Origin: Acanthamoeba castellanii str. Neff
Lineage: Eukaryota > Discosea > Longamoebia > Acanthamoebidae
NCBI RefSeq assembly: GCF_000313135.1
Contig: NW_004457618.1
Location: 69,871 to 124,296, forward strand
Direction of reading: 5' to 3'
Length of the DNA stretch: 54,426 nucleotides
Shown: positions 31,001-48,557 of the stretch, piece after piece
How the letters are laid out: each line of letters starts with the position of its first letter
How positions within the stretch are numbered: position 1 is the first letter of the stretch
Notes under the pieces: model-generated
Databases searched by the model: none
Told to the model about the DNA's origin: nothing
What the model saw: the letters and a program-made list of their open reading frames with translations, nothing else
Position numbers and translations under genes: made by a program

Positions 31001-32460
31001 CGCCACAAAGAGAAGGTCCGCAACATCGTGCAGACCCTGATCTCCTGCCGGCACCACGCCTTCCCGGTCGTCCTCACGCCCAAGGACAAGGTGATGCTCG
31101 ACAGCAGAAACAAGTGCGTAGCCCTCAAGCATCAACCTTGCGTCGCACGTTTTTTTCTTTTGAATCTCTTTTTAACTCCTATTTGGCGCGCTTTAGAATA
31201 CGGAAGCAGGGACATCAGGAGAAGCTGGCGCGCACGCATCGCCTGACCCCTTCATCGCCCATGGCCTCGCCGTCATCGGCCTTTGCTCCTCCGCGCCGTG
31301 TGGACTCGCAGCTCGAAGGATTCGACATGACCGAGATCGAGGTGAATATCAAGCAGAAAGAGAAAGAAGACGACGGACACCTTGTGAACAATGGGCGCGG
31401 AGAGCGGCTGAGCGGCTTAAGCCTCGGGCTGAGCGGAAGCATGACCATCGACGACCTGATCGAAGACACCGACGGCGTACGCATGAAGACGCTGGACCTC
31501 GAGGGCAACGTACATTCCCTCTTCCATTGAAGCTTTGTCCTTTGTAGCGGCGCCAGAAGCTTACCGCGTCTTACGCGTGTGCAACAGGAGGGTGCTCTGG
31601 CGTTGCGACAGAGGGGACGAGGTCTGCTCGATGGAGGCCTGGGGTCTCCGCACAGGCGTCGCTATGAAGAAGACGAGTATGAGGACGACAAGCAGCACGC
31701 CGCTTTCAAGGGGTACCCTTCTCTCTCTCTCTCTCTGACTGAAAAGAACCGCATCCAGTGCTTGCATCTCACTGAGCTATGCATGTTCTCTGGCGCACAG
31801 GATGATTTTGCGCGCGCAGCTGGAGATTTTGTTGCGACATCCGGAGATCTTTGTGGCAAACGAGTACGACATCAATCCTGTGCTGGACTATCGCAGGATG
31901 AAGGTAAACGCCTCTATCCTCCTTTCTACAAACACGCTTTGCGTCGACTGACTGACTCCATGGCGCACACAGGACGAGGATACGTCGCACAAGTCGCCCA
32001 TCTCTATCACATCTCCGCGCTATCTCGAGACTGGTATCCCCCCCCCTTCTCTACACGGGTGTCTTGTTCGTCGCGCTCACTTCAATGACCTGGGCTGCAG
32101 TGCAAGAAGAGGACATGGACAAGTACATCGATCTGTCGCCGTACATCAACACTTCCTCGCTGACCGTGACCGAGAACTTTTCCCTGGGCTTCACCTACAA
32201 CCTGTTCAGGTTCGTGTTATCAACAGCTCTCCTCCTAAGCTCTAGTCTGTTGCTCACTACACTAGCTGACGCCCGACCACGACGTCGAACACAGGTCGAT
32301 GGGCTTGCGACACTTGCCGGTGGTGAACGAGAACAACCAGCCCGTGGGCATCATCACGCGCAAGGACCTGCTGGGCCAGACCCTCGAGGAGAGGCTGCTG
32401 GTGGCCAAGGGCGGCATGCCCCAGCCCCGAACCTGCGTTGGCTGCTTCGGCGGCTGCTAA
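28062..32460 (+). CDS. CLC family chloride/proton exchanger (CLC-6/7 type)
   Basis: Multi-exon membrane transporter. Start set at ATG 28062 ([11 protein letters not shown]); an open frame continues upstream to 27774. An acidic cytoplasmic N-terminus leads to the first membrane helix ([18 protein letters not shown]). Selectivity motif [14 protein letters not shown], gating motif [11 protein letters not shown] with the gating Glu, and [14 protein letters not shown], where a Glu sits at the proton-glutamate position. Two cytoplasmic CBS domains follow: [15 protein letters not shown]... and [15 protein letters not shown]... through [20 protein letters not shown]. Presence of both glutamates predicts a 2Cl-/H+ exchanger, typically of endosomes, lysosomes or the contractile vacuole system. 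An insert of about 150 acidic/Ser-rich residues lies between the CBS motifs. Stop TAA 32458-32460. Confidence 0.88.
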
Positions 32461-32663
32461 TCGTTACCGCCGGCCTTCAAGACGAAACCCCCACTGTATG
32501 TACATGAGAAGAAGAAGACGCCGCTGTGTTCGCCGTGGTGGTCACACATGACCGCACGCGGCGTGCATTCCGGGCGTGGGTTGCTAATAAATGAAGGCCT
32601 AGCGTTTATTGCGTGGGCCAACTGCGAAGCAAACTGCCCGGGGGACGGTGCTCTCAGCCTGAG

Positions 32664-40327
<7,664 letters not shown>

Positions 40328-41538
40328 ACTCTCCCGCTTCCCTCGCGCTCTCTCTTCGCCCAGCGAGAACACATTTTCGCACACAACAATGAAAGAGATA
40401 ACTCCAAGAGAAAGTGAAGTCAATGGCCTGGAGGTGTCTGCTGCCTCTTCCTGTTCCTCTTGCTTTGCTGGCTCCTGGGAGTGTGGAATGATGCTGGTGT
40501 GGAAGATGTCTGAAGAAGAGAAGGAAGAGCTGGAGATGTGACTCCATTGCTGCTGTGGGGATGTTCTTTGGCCCGCCAAAGCCTGATTTTTCCCTCAATG
40601 GCAAGCTGCCCTCTGCCACTCAACCCAGAAGACTACATTACCACCGCATCCATGTCTCCATGCAAGCTATGTGTATGTACTTGCTCACTGATTTCCCGTG
40701 CGTATGTGTGAATTTGAACCATTATTTCTTGAGAAACTCCCATGAGTGAGAGAAGTAGTGGTGATGTACTTGGTACAACCATGAGGGTGGAGGAGGAGGA
40801 CAAGTTGACTGAATTGGCCCTGGATGATCTCTGCACCATGATCAATAACAGAAGGTCAGATTTGTGAGATTCTCTGCATCATCTACAATGACCTTTTCCA
40901 CCTTCTGTTTGCTCCAGTATCTCCTGTCCTCACAATCCTCACCACCTTCTAGACACCATTCTACTTCTCATGTACCACCATGAAGGCCAAGCAACACGAA
41001 GAGGATGGCAACAACGAGGACAGACTTCATGTTGTGGTGATGGAGAGGGTACGCTGGTGGTGGCAGCAGTTGACCTCGCTGAAGGACCCTTTGCCAAGAC
41101 CCTCATACAGTTGAAGGTCGCGGGTCGATCACCCATTCTCCCGCCATCTAGTCAAACCCAGTGGTCTTGGCCTCACAGCGCTGCGCGGCAACAGCGCCTC
41201 GCTGGGCCTCGGTGGCGACGCCTTTGTCTTGCGAGCGCAGCAGGACACCCTGTGATGATCATTGAAATTGATATTTAGAACAACATAAATGCGCGCTGGC
41301 AGATCTCGGATATGGTGATGCACCTTGTTTTCAATTCTCATCGCTCCAATCACCACCAACAGAGACGCGACAGAATCCCAAGAATGAAGGGCTGTCAAAA
41401 GCAGTGCTGCCACAAAAGTCTTGTGTTGAAGGACCGCGGTTTGGTGGCTCTGCGGCGTCATTGGCCGAAGAGGGCCATAAAACAGTGGGAGGGGAAGGCA
41501 CTGAAAGCCACCACCCTGCACCCTACCATCACCACAAC
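40328..41538. other. Intergenic accessory DNA, partly CpG-poor
   Basis: Between the kinase stop and the Cys-rich gene. About 40430-40980 is markedly CpG-poor like the retroelement blocks but shows no recognisable retroelement motif. At 41160-41258 a short CpG-rich stretch encodes LTALRGNSASLGLGGDAFVL and reaches a stop, resembling the orphaned last exon of a lost gene. Nothing else is supportable. Confidence 0.4.
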
Positions 41539-42686
41539 ATGAAGTCCGTCCTCGTTGTCGCTCTCCTCTTCATGTTGCTCGGCCTTCATGGCGGTACGTC
41601 CACCACTTGACCACTGCGCTCTTGCGGTGCCTTCGTGCAAGTAATATAAATTCCTAATATCTGTAATTCCCCAGCCCTTGCCTGCAGCGAGGTCTCTTCC
41701 TCGGGACTCAAGTTCTGCTTCAAGGATCTGCCCAGCAGCAACTTCAACAACCACAACTCGAGCCTCACCAACATCCTGACGATCTTCGACTCCGTCTTCT
41801 CTGCTGTACCTTGCTTCTCACCTTCGCTTTTCGCTTTTCGTTCTTTTATGCTTGGGCTAAAATTTATTGATCAATCATGGACCAATAGACGTGGCCGTCG
41901 GTCGAGTCCGCGGTGGCCACCGCCGCAGCCAAGCACGGCTTCAGCGTGTGCCAGGACTGCCTCACCGCGCTCAAGCACATGACCTGCTCCGCCTACGTGC
42001 CCGGCTGCCAGTTCGGCGCCTGCCTCGTCAACGTGTCGAGCCAGCTCGTCTCGGCCTACTACACCTGCGCCGGCGTCTCCCCGAGCGACGCCGCGGCCTG
42101 CGGCCGTGACGGCCTCGGCTCCGCCGCCTGCAACCGCTTCCTCGCCCAAATCTACCAGAGCGCCGGCAACTCCTACGAATTGGCCGCCTGCATGAGCCGC
42201 AAGCAGGTATGTCCGTGTGTCGCGTGTGCGGTCGTGTGTCGTGTGCGGTCATGTGTCGTGTGCGGTCGTGTGTGTTGTGCGCTAACAACTCGACGTATTG
42301 AACAGGCCGAGATCTTGAACAACAACGCGTGCTTCAGGGCGCAGATCATGGGCCGGGCCATGTGCGAGAGCTTCGTCGACGTGTGCCTGTGCACGCCCGA
42401 CCAAACGGTCAAGGACGACATCTGCCAGTACTTCCCCGCCGAGGGCTACGACATCGACCTGCCGGCGGGCCTCACCTGCGAGGCCACCAAGGGCTGGTGC
42501 GGCGCCGCCAACAAGAAGCGCGCGGTGGGCGACAACCAGGCCAACCAGGCCTGTCCCAACGACCACCTGTGCCTGTCCGTGCCCCAGAGCAACAACTACC
42601 CGGCCTACGGCGCGTCCGTGCAGACCTCGGCCGCCGCCGCGCCCACCTCTTTCCTGCTCGCCGCCATCTCTGCCCTCTTCTTCTGA
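41539..42686 (+). CDS. Cys-rich secreted, probably GPI-anchored surface protein
   Basis: Four exons: 41539-41593, 41675-41805, 41889-42206, 42306-42686; 294 residues. Signal peptide MKSVLVVALLFMLLGLHG, then a cysteine-rich ectodomain with many conserved-looking pairs (CSEVSSSGLKFCF; CQDCLTALKHMTC; CQFGACL; CACL-type CLCTPDQ; CQYF; WCGAA). It ends with a small-residue region and hydrophobic tail (SFLLAAISALFF) directly before the stop, typical of a GPI-attachment signal. Family not recognised. A rearranged partial copy lies at 47798-48455 on the far side of the serpin gene. Confidence 0.72.
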
Positions 42687-43259
42687 TTCAAGCCCTGAAG
42701 GGCTTGAGTTTATTTATTTATTTATTTGTCACGCCCATCGGGTTGTCAGCGTTACAGGCTACCATTGGCGTGTAAGTCAGTGTTGTTGACCCACGTGTTG
42801 TAGCGTGATGTCATGCCAGTGAAATGAATGTGGTATTGGACATGGCCATCAACTACATGATTGTCCAGTATAGCATCCACCATGATGTCCTTGGTCTCAT
42901 CGTCGCCATCGCCAATGGCCCTAGCTCGCAGCTCAGTTAGAGTTTGGGTTATTGGTGTGCTGCACTTGTAGTACCAAGTGACTCATAACCTCAATGACAC
43001 AGTAAGGTCCAGTCCACAGGTGAGTGAGCTTGGTAGTCTGGCCACATGCAATGTGGGCTGAGTGCACCACACCTGATCACCCACCAAGTAGTGGGCATTG
43101 TATATAACTGACACTCTCACATGATGCTGTGTGCTTGATGCAACAGATTGACCAGTTCACAATGGAAGACTGTGGGAGAAGGGGCGCCCCCCTCATTGGG
43201 TGCGCCAGCAGTGACATCAACCAGCAGGTAGGGCTCCCAACTGTAGAGCATAAAGAATG

Positions 43260-43975
43260 GTGACTCACCTCACTTCATGGGGTTGTGTGTGATATGCCAT
43301 CAGTGCATACAGTAGAAGCTGATCCCAGTTGTGCTGCTGGTTGGAGACATACTTGGCCAGTATTGTTTGGAGTGTGCCATTTAGCCACTTGATGAGCCCA
43401 TTGGTCTGGGGGTGGTACGCCATAGTGTTGACCTTCTTGATATGGAGTGGGTGATTGACATTGCCAACCACCTTGCCCAGAAAATGGTAGCCCCAATCTA
43501 AAGGAAACATTCAGGTGCACCATGCTTAGCAACAATCTGTTTGACTAGCAAATGGGCAGTGACACTGGCCATGGCTTCATGAACTGTGAACGCCTCCAGC
43601 CACTTGGTCAGATAATCCATACTGTCATGAGGCTGTGGCTGACAGAGAATGCTGTCTTCTCCTTATTGCTCTCCTGGAGGGGTATTTGCCAATAGCCCAA
43701 CACCAAATCCAGGCTTGACCAGTAGACTGACCCTTCACAGGCATTAATAAGATCATCTGTGCATGGCAGAGGATAAGCATCCTTCTTTGTCAGATGGTTG
43801 AGGGCCTGGTAGTCAACACAGAACCTCATTGTGCTGTCTTTCTTGCACACCAGCACCACTGGTGCTGACCATAGGCTGTTAGATGGCTGTACACCTGCAC
43901 TGCACATCTTCTTGGCTTCACCACACAGGAATAACCCTTCAGCCAATGAAGTACAGTAGGCAGCCTTCTTCACTG
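43260..43975 (-). mobile_element. Ty3/gypsy pol remnant with RT joined to integrase
   Basis: Reading on the minus strand: the reverse transcriptase N-terminal half (SLWSAPVVLVCKKDSTMRFC, VDYQALNHLTKKDAYPLP, then SSLDLVLGYWQIPL and KEKTAFSV), then directly an integrase core end (TKWLEAF, LVKQIVAKHGAP, AYHPQTNGLIKWLN, NWDQLLLYALMAYHTQP). The rest of RT and all RNase H are deleted between them, and the integrase catalytic Glu of the HPQTxGxxER motif is Lys. It is inactive. Confidence 0.82.
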
Positions 43976-44289
43976 GATGATCTCATGTGGGATTGTGAGT
44001 GCCTGACCTGGGAGGTACAAAAGGGTACTGTAGCGTCAGCAAGTGTAATGGTTCCCACCACAAAATCCACCATCAGCATGGAAAATAACTGGAGGGTGTC
44101 ATTGCCAATGCTAACTGGTGTGGACATGCCACTGACCACAATGAACCACATGGTGTTGGTACACTGGCCCAAGGTGAGGGGTAGGAAGGCAGCAGGCCTT
44201 GGCAAGTCTTTTGAAGATTGGAGGGAGCGCATGGTGACAGAATGCTATGACAATGCTCACCCTACCATGCTGCTGCACATTGCTTGATC

Positions 44290-45250
44290 TTGAACAGCCA
44301 ATGTGCCCTGATAGCCTTTCTCCCAGCAGAAGTGGCTCCAGCTTGAAGACATGGTTGTGGGTGAGCACTTCTATCTCCTCCATCATGGCCACTACTAAAT
44401 AGTGACTAAACCTGGTGATGGTCATGTGGGTTGGTGCGTCTTCCTCATGTGGAGGTGGGGTTGGAGTGTTGTCTTGTGCTAGGTGTGTGTGGAGTTGGGA
44501 GAGGGAGTGTCCTTGTGTGGGCATGTCATCCATGTTGCCTGTGTTGTGGTCATCATCCAGCTGCTGGTCTCTGCACTGGCTTGATTCTTTGTGAGGTGTG
44601 TTGCTCTCCACATGGAGTCCTGGGATCTCAAGTAGGTTGTCAACACTTGGTGCTCCAGGCAATGTAATGGGGAGGTCATCACCAAAGGTGACCTCTCTGT
44701 ACTCCCGCACTCAGCCACTAACAAGGACATGATGATGGGTTGAGTTGTTCCATGCAGGTCTGAGGTGGGTTCCCTTGTGCACCTGTGATATGAGCTTGTC
44801 CTGGTTGATGGAGGGTGTCAGTGTCAGGACTGGGCATCTGAACTGATGTATCTTGTGTAGTGTTACGCGTTGGTTGTTGTCCCAGGTTGACACAGGTGGA
44901 TGGCCTTGATTGGTGATGGTGGAGGCAATTGTTGATCATGACAGCTGTTGCAAGCTATTCACCCCAGAAGCTCCTGGGCAGCTGCTGTTGAAAAGCATGC
45001 ACTGCACCATGTTGATGATGGTGTGGTTGAATCACTCAGCTACCCCATTGTGTTCTGGCATGTGGGGAGCTACCTTCTCATGCACAATGCCTTGCTTGTG
45101 CAGGAACTGCTGGAACTTGGACCTGGTGCTCAAGTGGTGTGGCTGCTTGGGGAGCTGGACTGGATTGGATCAGCTTGCATGTCTGTTTGCCCTGTTTGAA
45201 GACCATGCAGAGGTTATGGGAGTGAAGCATGAACTGAGCAGCAGTCTCTC
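44290..45250 (-). mobile_element. Ty1/copia pol remnant (integrase end to RT start)
   Basis: On the minus strand: FQQFLHKQGIVHEKVAPHMP then EHNGVAE and a stop, followed by MLFNSSCP, all from the copia integrase core; then a linker rich in His/Thr/Pro; then AMMEEIEVLTHNHVFKLEPL, the start of copia reverse transcriptase. Order is collinear with copia pol. In-frame stops and frameshifts are frequent, so it is dead. Confidence 0.72.
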
Positions 45251-45313
45251 CTTGTAGCTGCTTGGGTTCAGTGGTGTGCCTGAAGGCTAAGTCCCATAGC
45301 CCTCACACCTGCA

Positions 45314-45535
45314 GTGACCTCCTTCATGTGCTGTCATGAGTGTGGGAACATCAAGCACAACAGCAGTGAAGACCTTAATGCCTACTTCAGACACATCTCT
45401 GCACTTGCCAGGGAGCTAGAGGCCAAAGGCCTGGCACTCCCAGAAACAAACCTCCTCATGGTCATGCTCAACAGCCTACCCACAGAGTATAACCCAGTCT
45501 GCACCATCATTGAGAGCATCAACAACATAGCCTAG
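45314..45535 (+). mobile_element. Copia-type gag fragment
   Basis: Plus-strand frame with LNAYFRHISALARELEAKGL, then MVMLNSLPTEYNPVCTIIES, matching the UBN2-type gag domain of copia elements (LxSLPxEYxxxxxxI). It is opposite in orientation to the adjacent copia pol remnant, so either an inversion occurred or two elements are present. Confidence 0.6.
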
Positions 45536-45580
45536 CAAAGGCGCAGAAAATGCTGCACAACCAGGAGGCACTCCTCCACA

Positions 45581-45709
45581 CTTGCACAGACCATGTCAAG
45601 TCTGCTGTTGAGCATTTCCAAGCAACATCAACAGGGCAAGGGACCAACTTGAAATCACAACCAGCACAATCACAAATGTAGTTGGCAGACTTGACATGGT
45701 CTGTGCAAG
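45581..45709. repeat. Perfect 25-bp inverted repeat
   Basis: 45581-45605 and 45685-45709 are exact reverse complements, separated by 79 bp. Located at the right end of the retroelement mosaic just after the gag fragment. Confidence 0.9.
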
Positions 45710-45824
45710 AGAGATGAGAGACAACTAAGTTATTGTCTCCATAGCCCTTTTATTGGTGAGATGTGTCCAGAGTTTCATTTCTCACTTGCTTGCCTTATTA
45801 TCATTATTGGCCGGGAATTTTTTT

Positions 45825-45908
45825 AGCCAATCGGGGATATAAGGCCGTAGCCTTTTATCTTCCACTGGGAGTGTTTTCCTTCAAGTTCCCTTATATCCCC
45901 GATTGGCT
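45825..45908. repeat. Perfect 20-bp inverted repeat
   Basis: 45825-45844 and 45889-45908 are exact reverse complements with a 44-bp spacer. Each arm contains CCAAT and GATATAAGG. It lies 120-200 bp upstream of the serpin start. Confidence 0.9.
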
Positions 45909-45963
45909 GTTGCCTCCGGCAAGGTTCTCGGACCCCGATAGAGATAGTGGGCAACGATAGATT

Positions 45964-45973
45964 TGTTTATATA
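45964..45973 (+). promoter_or_regulatory. TATA-like element of the serpin gene
   Basis: TTTATATATT about 60 bp upstream of the serpin ATG at 46031. The position suits a core promoter with a short 5' UTR. Confidence 0.4.
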
Positions 45974-46030
45974 TTCGGCCCAGTCTCCACAATCACTCAC
46001 ATTCACTCCTAAGCAAGCACATTCAGCACT

Positions 46031-47500
46031 ATGGAAGCGACGACCAGCGCAGCTGGTTGCATGCTTGCGACCAAGCTTGCCTCTAAGCTCGACGACGACA
46101 AGAACGCGCTTATCTCTCCGCTCGGCGTCCAGCTGGCGCTCGCGCTCATTCTGGCGGGTAGCGCTGCCGGCGAGAATGCGAACCAACTCCTCAGCGCCAT
46201 GGGTTTTAGCTCCGAATTGGGTCGGGAGCAAGTACTCTCCGCCATGAAGACTCTGGTCGCTGTACGCTCTCCTTCTCTCTCTCTCTCTCTCTTGATGCTC
46301 AACAACATCGCTGACCACCTAACCTCCAATCTTTTCATGTAGGATATCAAACACTCGGAGAAGGCGGCGTTGGTGCTGGAGAACAAGATGTGGGTTGACA
46401 CCACGCTGCCCCTCGACCCCGCGTTCACCGCGCGCCTGGGGGGCCTTGCCTCCGATGCCTGCGCTGTTAACTTTGCCGAGATTGACCGGGAGCAGGTGGC
46501 GCTCAGCGCATTCCTGACCAAAATCAACCGCCCACGCGATCCTCCTCGGTACGGCTCCGCTCCACGTCCAGGAGTGTGTGTTTGTCGTGCACAGGCCGCT
46601 AACACTCTCTTGACACACACATTGCGCTCTTATGTGCAATAGAGCGTTCACAGACACCAACGGGCTGGCGGTGATCAACGGCGCTTGGTTCAAGGGCGTG
46701 TGGGAGAACGCCTTCCCCAGAGAGAACACTCGGGCCTCGCCCTTCCACCGGCTCGGAGGTGTCGACGACGACATATCCAGTGATGTGCAGATGATGCGTC
46801 ATGAGTCAATGTCAATTGCACACGGAACGTTTGAGCACCACACGATGGTGAGCCTTCCCCACGAGAACTCCCTTCTGCGCCTGCTCGTCCTGCTGCCCCA
46901 CGTGAACTCATCCGAGGCCCTCGCTGCGGTACGAGAGCTTTGTGTGTGGTGCGATGCCAACAGCTAGGCGCTGTGCTGAATCTCAGCGCACACAGGTGAG
47001 AGCGTCGCTGATCGGATTGCCGGAGCAGTACAAGGCGCTGGTCTCGGGTCGTCGCCAGTGGGTGGAGCTGCAACTGCCCAAGTTCCAGGTCTCAGTTGAG
47101 CAGGAGCTGTCGCCCGTGCTCAAGTCGATCGGCGTCGTCGAGCCGTTCGCCCAGGAGAGCGCCGACTTCACCGGGATCATAGCCCAAGACGCCTCCGCCG
47201 ACCCTGAGTACTCAGACACCTTTGTTGCATTGTCTCTCTCAACTCACACTGATGGCTTTCATCTTCGTCGTTACCAGGAGGTCGCTGCTGCACATGGGCA
47301 AGGTGATACACAAGGCGATCCTCACCGTCGACGAAGCTGGCATCAACAACGATGTTAACGATGCCTCGGGCGACAGCAAACCGCAATTCAGCCTGCCTCC
47401 GGCCCTGCGCTTCGTGGCGGACAGGCCGTTCGTGTTTGTGCTCTTCCATGCCCAGTTTCACTGCCCTATCTTCGTGGGCCAGGTTGTCCAGCCCATGTAG
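46031..47500 (+). CDS. Serpin (serine protease inhibitor superfamily)
   Basis: Five exons: 46031-46261, 46343-46548, 46643-46928, 46996-47207, 47278-47500; 385 residues, the normal serpin size. Landmarks: NALISPLGVQLALALILAGS, MWVDTTLPLDP, LAVINGAWFKGVWENAF, LVLLPH, then HMGKVIHKAILTVDEAG and the C-terminal FVADRPFVFVLFHAQFHCPI, then FVGQVVQP. No signal peptide, so probably cytosolic. The reactive-loop hinge after VDEAG reads INNDVNDAS rather than the small-residue TEAAAAT run of inhibitory serpins, so loop insertion and protease trapping may be impaired. Bounded by retroelement debris on the left and a pseudogene on the right. Confidence 0.88.
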
Positions 47501-47797
47501 GCAGCATCTACCGCAAGACTCTCTTCTCTTTTTCGCTCTTCGTTATTTGTTCTTTGGCTAGGAGTTGAGTGAAGTACAGTGTTGTGCGTCAATCTGGACG
47601 AGGATCGGCTGTTTGCTGCTAACACGAGGACATCGCTGGCCGTCTGCCTCTCACGGTTGTGTGTTGGCGGGGGGTGTCTGATCGCACAGCATGTCGGGGG
47701 TGCGCGTGGCGAAGAAGGCCGTAGTGCCCTTTCGCTGGCGCTCTGCACCGCGCTCGCCGAGGCTGCGCTTGCTCGCCCAAGGTGTGAGTAAAAGAAA

Positions 47798-48455
47798 AGG
47801 GTACAGCAGAGAAGACGGACTCGAAGATCGTCAGGATGTTGGTGAGGCTCGAGTTGTGGTTGTTGAAGTTGCTGCTGGGCAGATTCTTGAAGCAGAACTT
47901 GAGTCCCGAGGAAGAGACCTCGCTGCAGGCAAGGGCTGGGGAATTACAGATATTAGGAATTTATTTTACTTGAACGAAGGCACCGCAAGAGCGCAGTGGT
48001 CAAGTGGTGGACGTACCGCCATGAAGGCCGAGCAACATGAAAAGTCCGCGGTGGCCACCGCCGCAGCCAGGCACGGCTTCAGCGTGTGCCAGGACTGCCT
48101 CACCGCGCTCAAGCACATGACCTGCTCTGCCTACGTGCCCGGCTGTCAGTTCGGCGCCTGCCTCGTCAACGTGTCGAGCCAGCTCGTCTCGGCCTACTAC
48201 ACCTGCGCCGGCGTCTCCCCGAGCGACGCCGCGGCCTGCGGCCGTGACGGCCTCGGCTCCACCGCCTGCAACCGCTTCCGTGTGTCGTGTGCGGTCGTGT
48301 GTGTTGTGCGCTAACAACTCGACGCACTGAACAGGCCGAGATCTTGAACAACAACGCGTGCTTCAGGGCGCAGATCATGGGCCAGGTGCGAGAGTGCGCC
48401 CACCTCTTTCCTGCTCGCCGCCATCTCTGCCCTCTTCTTCTGATTCAAGCCCTTG
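47798..48455. pseudogene. Rearranged pseudocopy of the Cys-rich surface gene
   Basis: 47798-48042 is the reverse complement of the exon 1-2 region of the gene at 41539 (about 41567-41815). At 48043 the sequence switches to the direct orientation and repeats exon 3 from SAVATAA (41905). It then lacks the codons LAQIYQSAG through SRKQ, keeps the intron and the start of exon 4, and jumps from QIMG to the C-terminal PTSFLLAAI region. So it has one inversion and at least two internal deletions and cannot encode the protein. Confidence 0.85.
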
Positions 48456-48557
48456 AGTTTATTTATTTTTTTCTTGAATCATTCTATAAATGGTCCATTT
48501 TTGTCATCTATTTTTTTATTAATTCTATTTCTAAAAGACAGGGGGGAAGCGCAATGC

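Larger units (their letters stand above)
42780..45740. repeat. CpG-poor retroelement mosaic
   Basis: About 3 kb with roughly 18 CG dinucleotides by eye. It contains pieces of at least two retroelement classes in both orientations (listed separately) and no intact gene. No LTR pair was identified. Within it 42780-43260 shows nothing recognisable. Confidence 0.7.
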
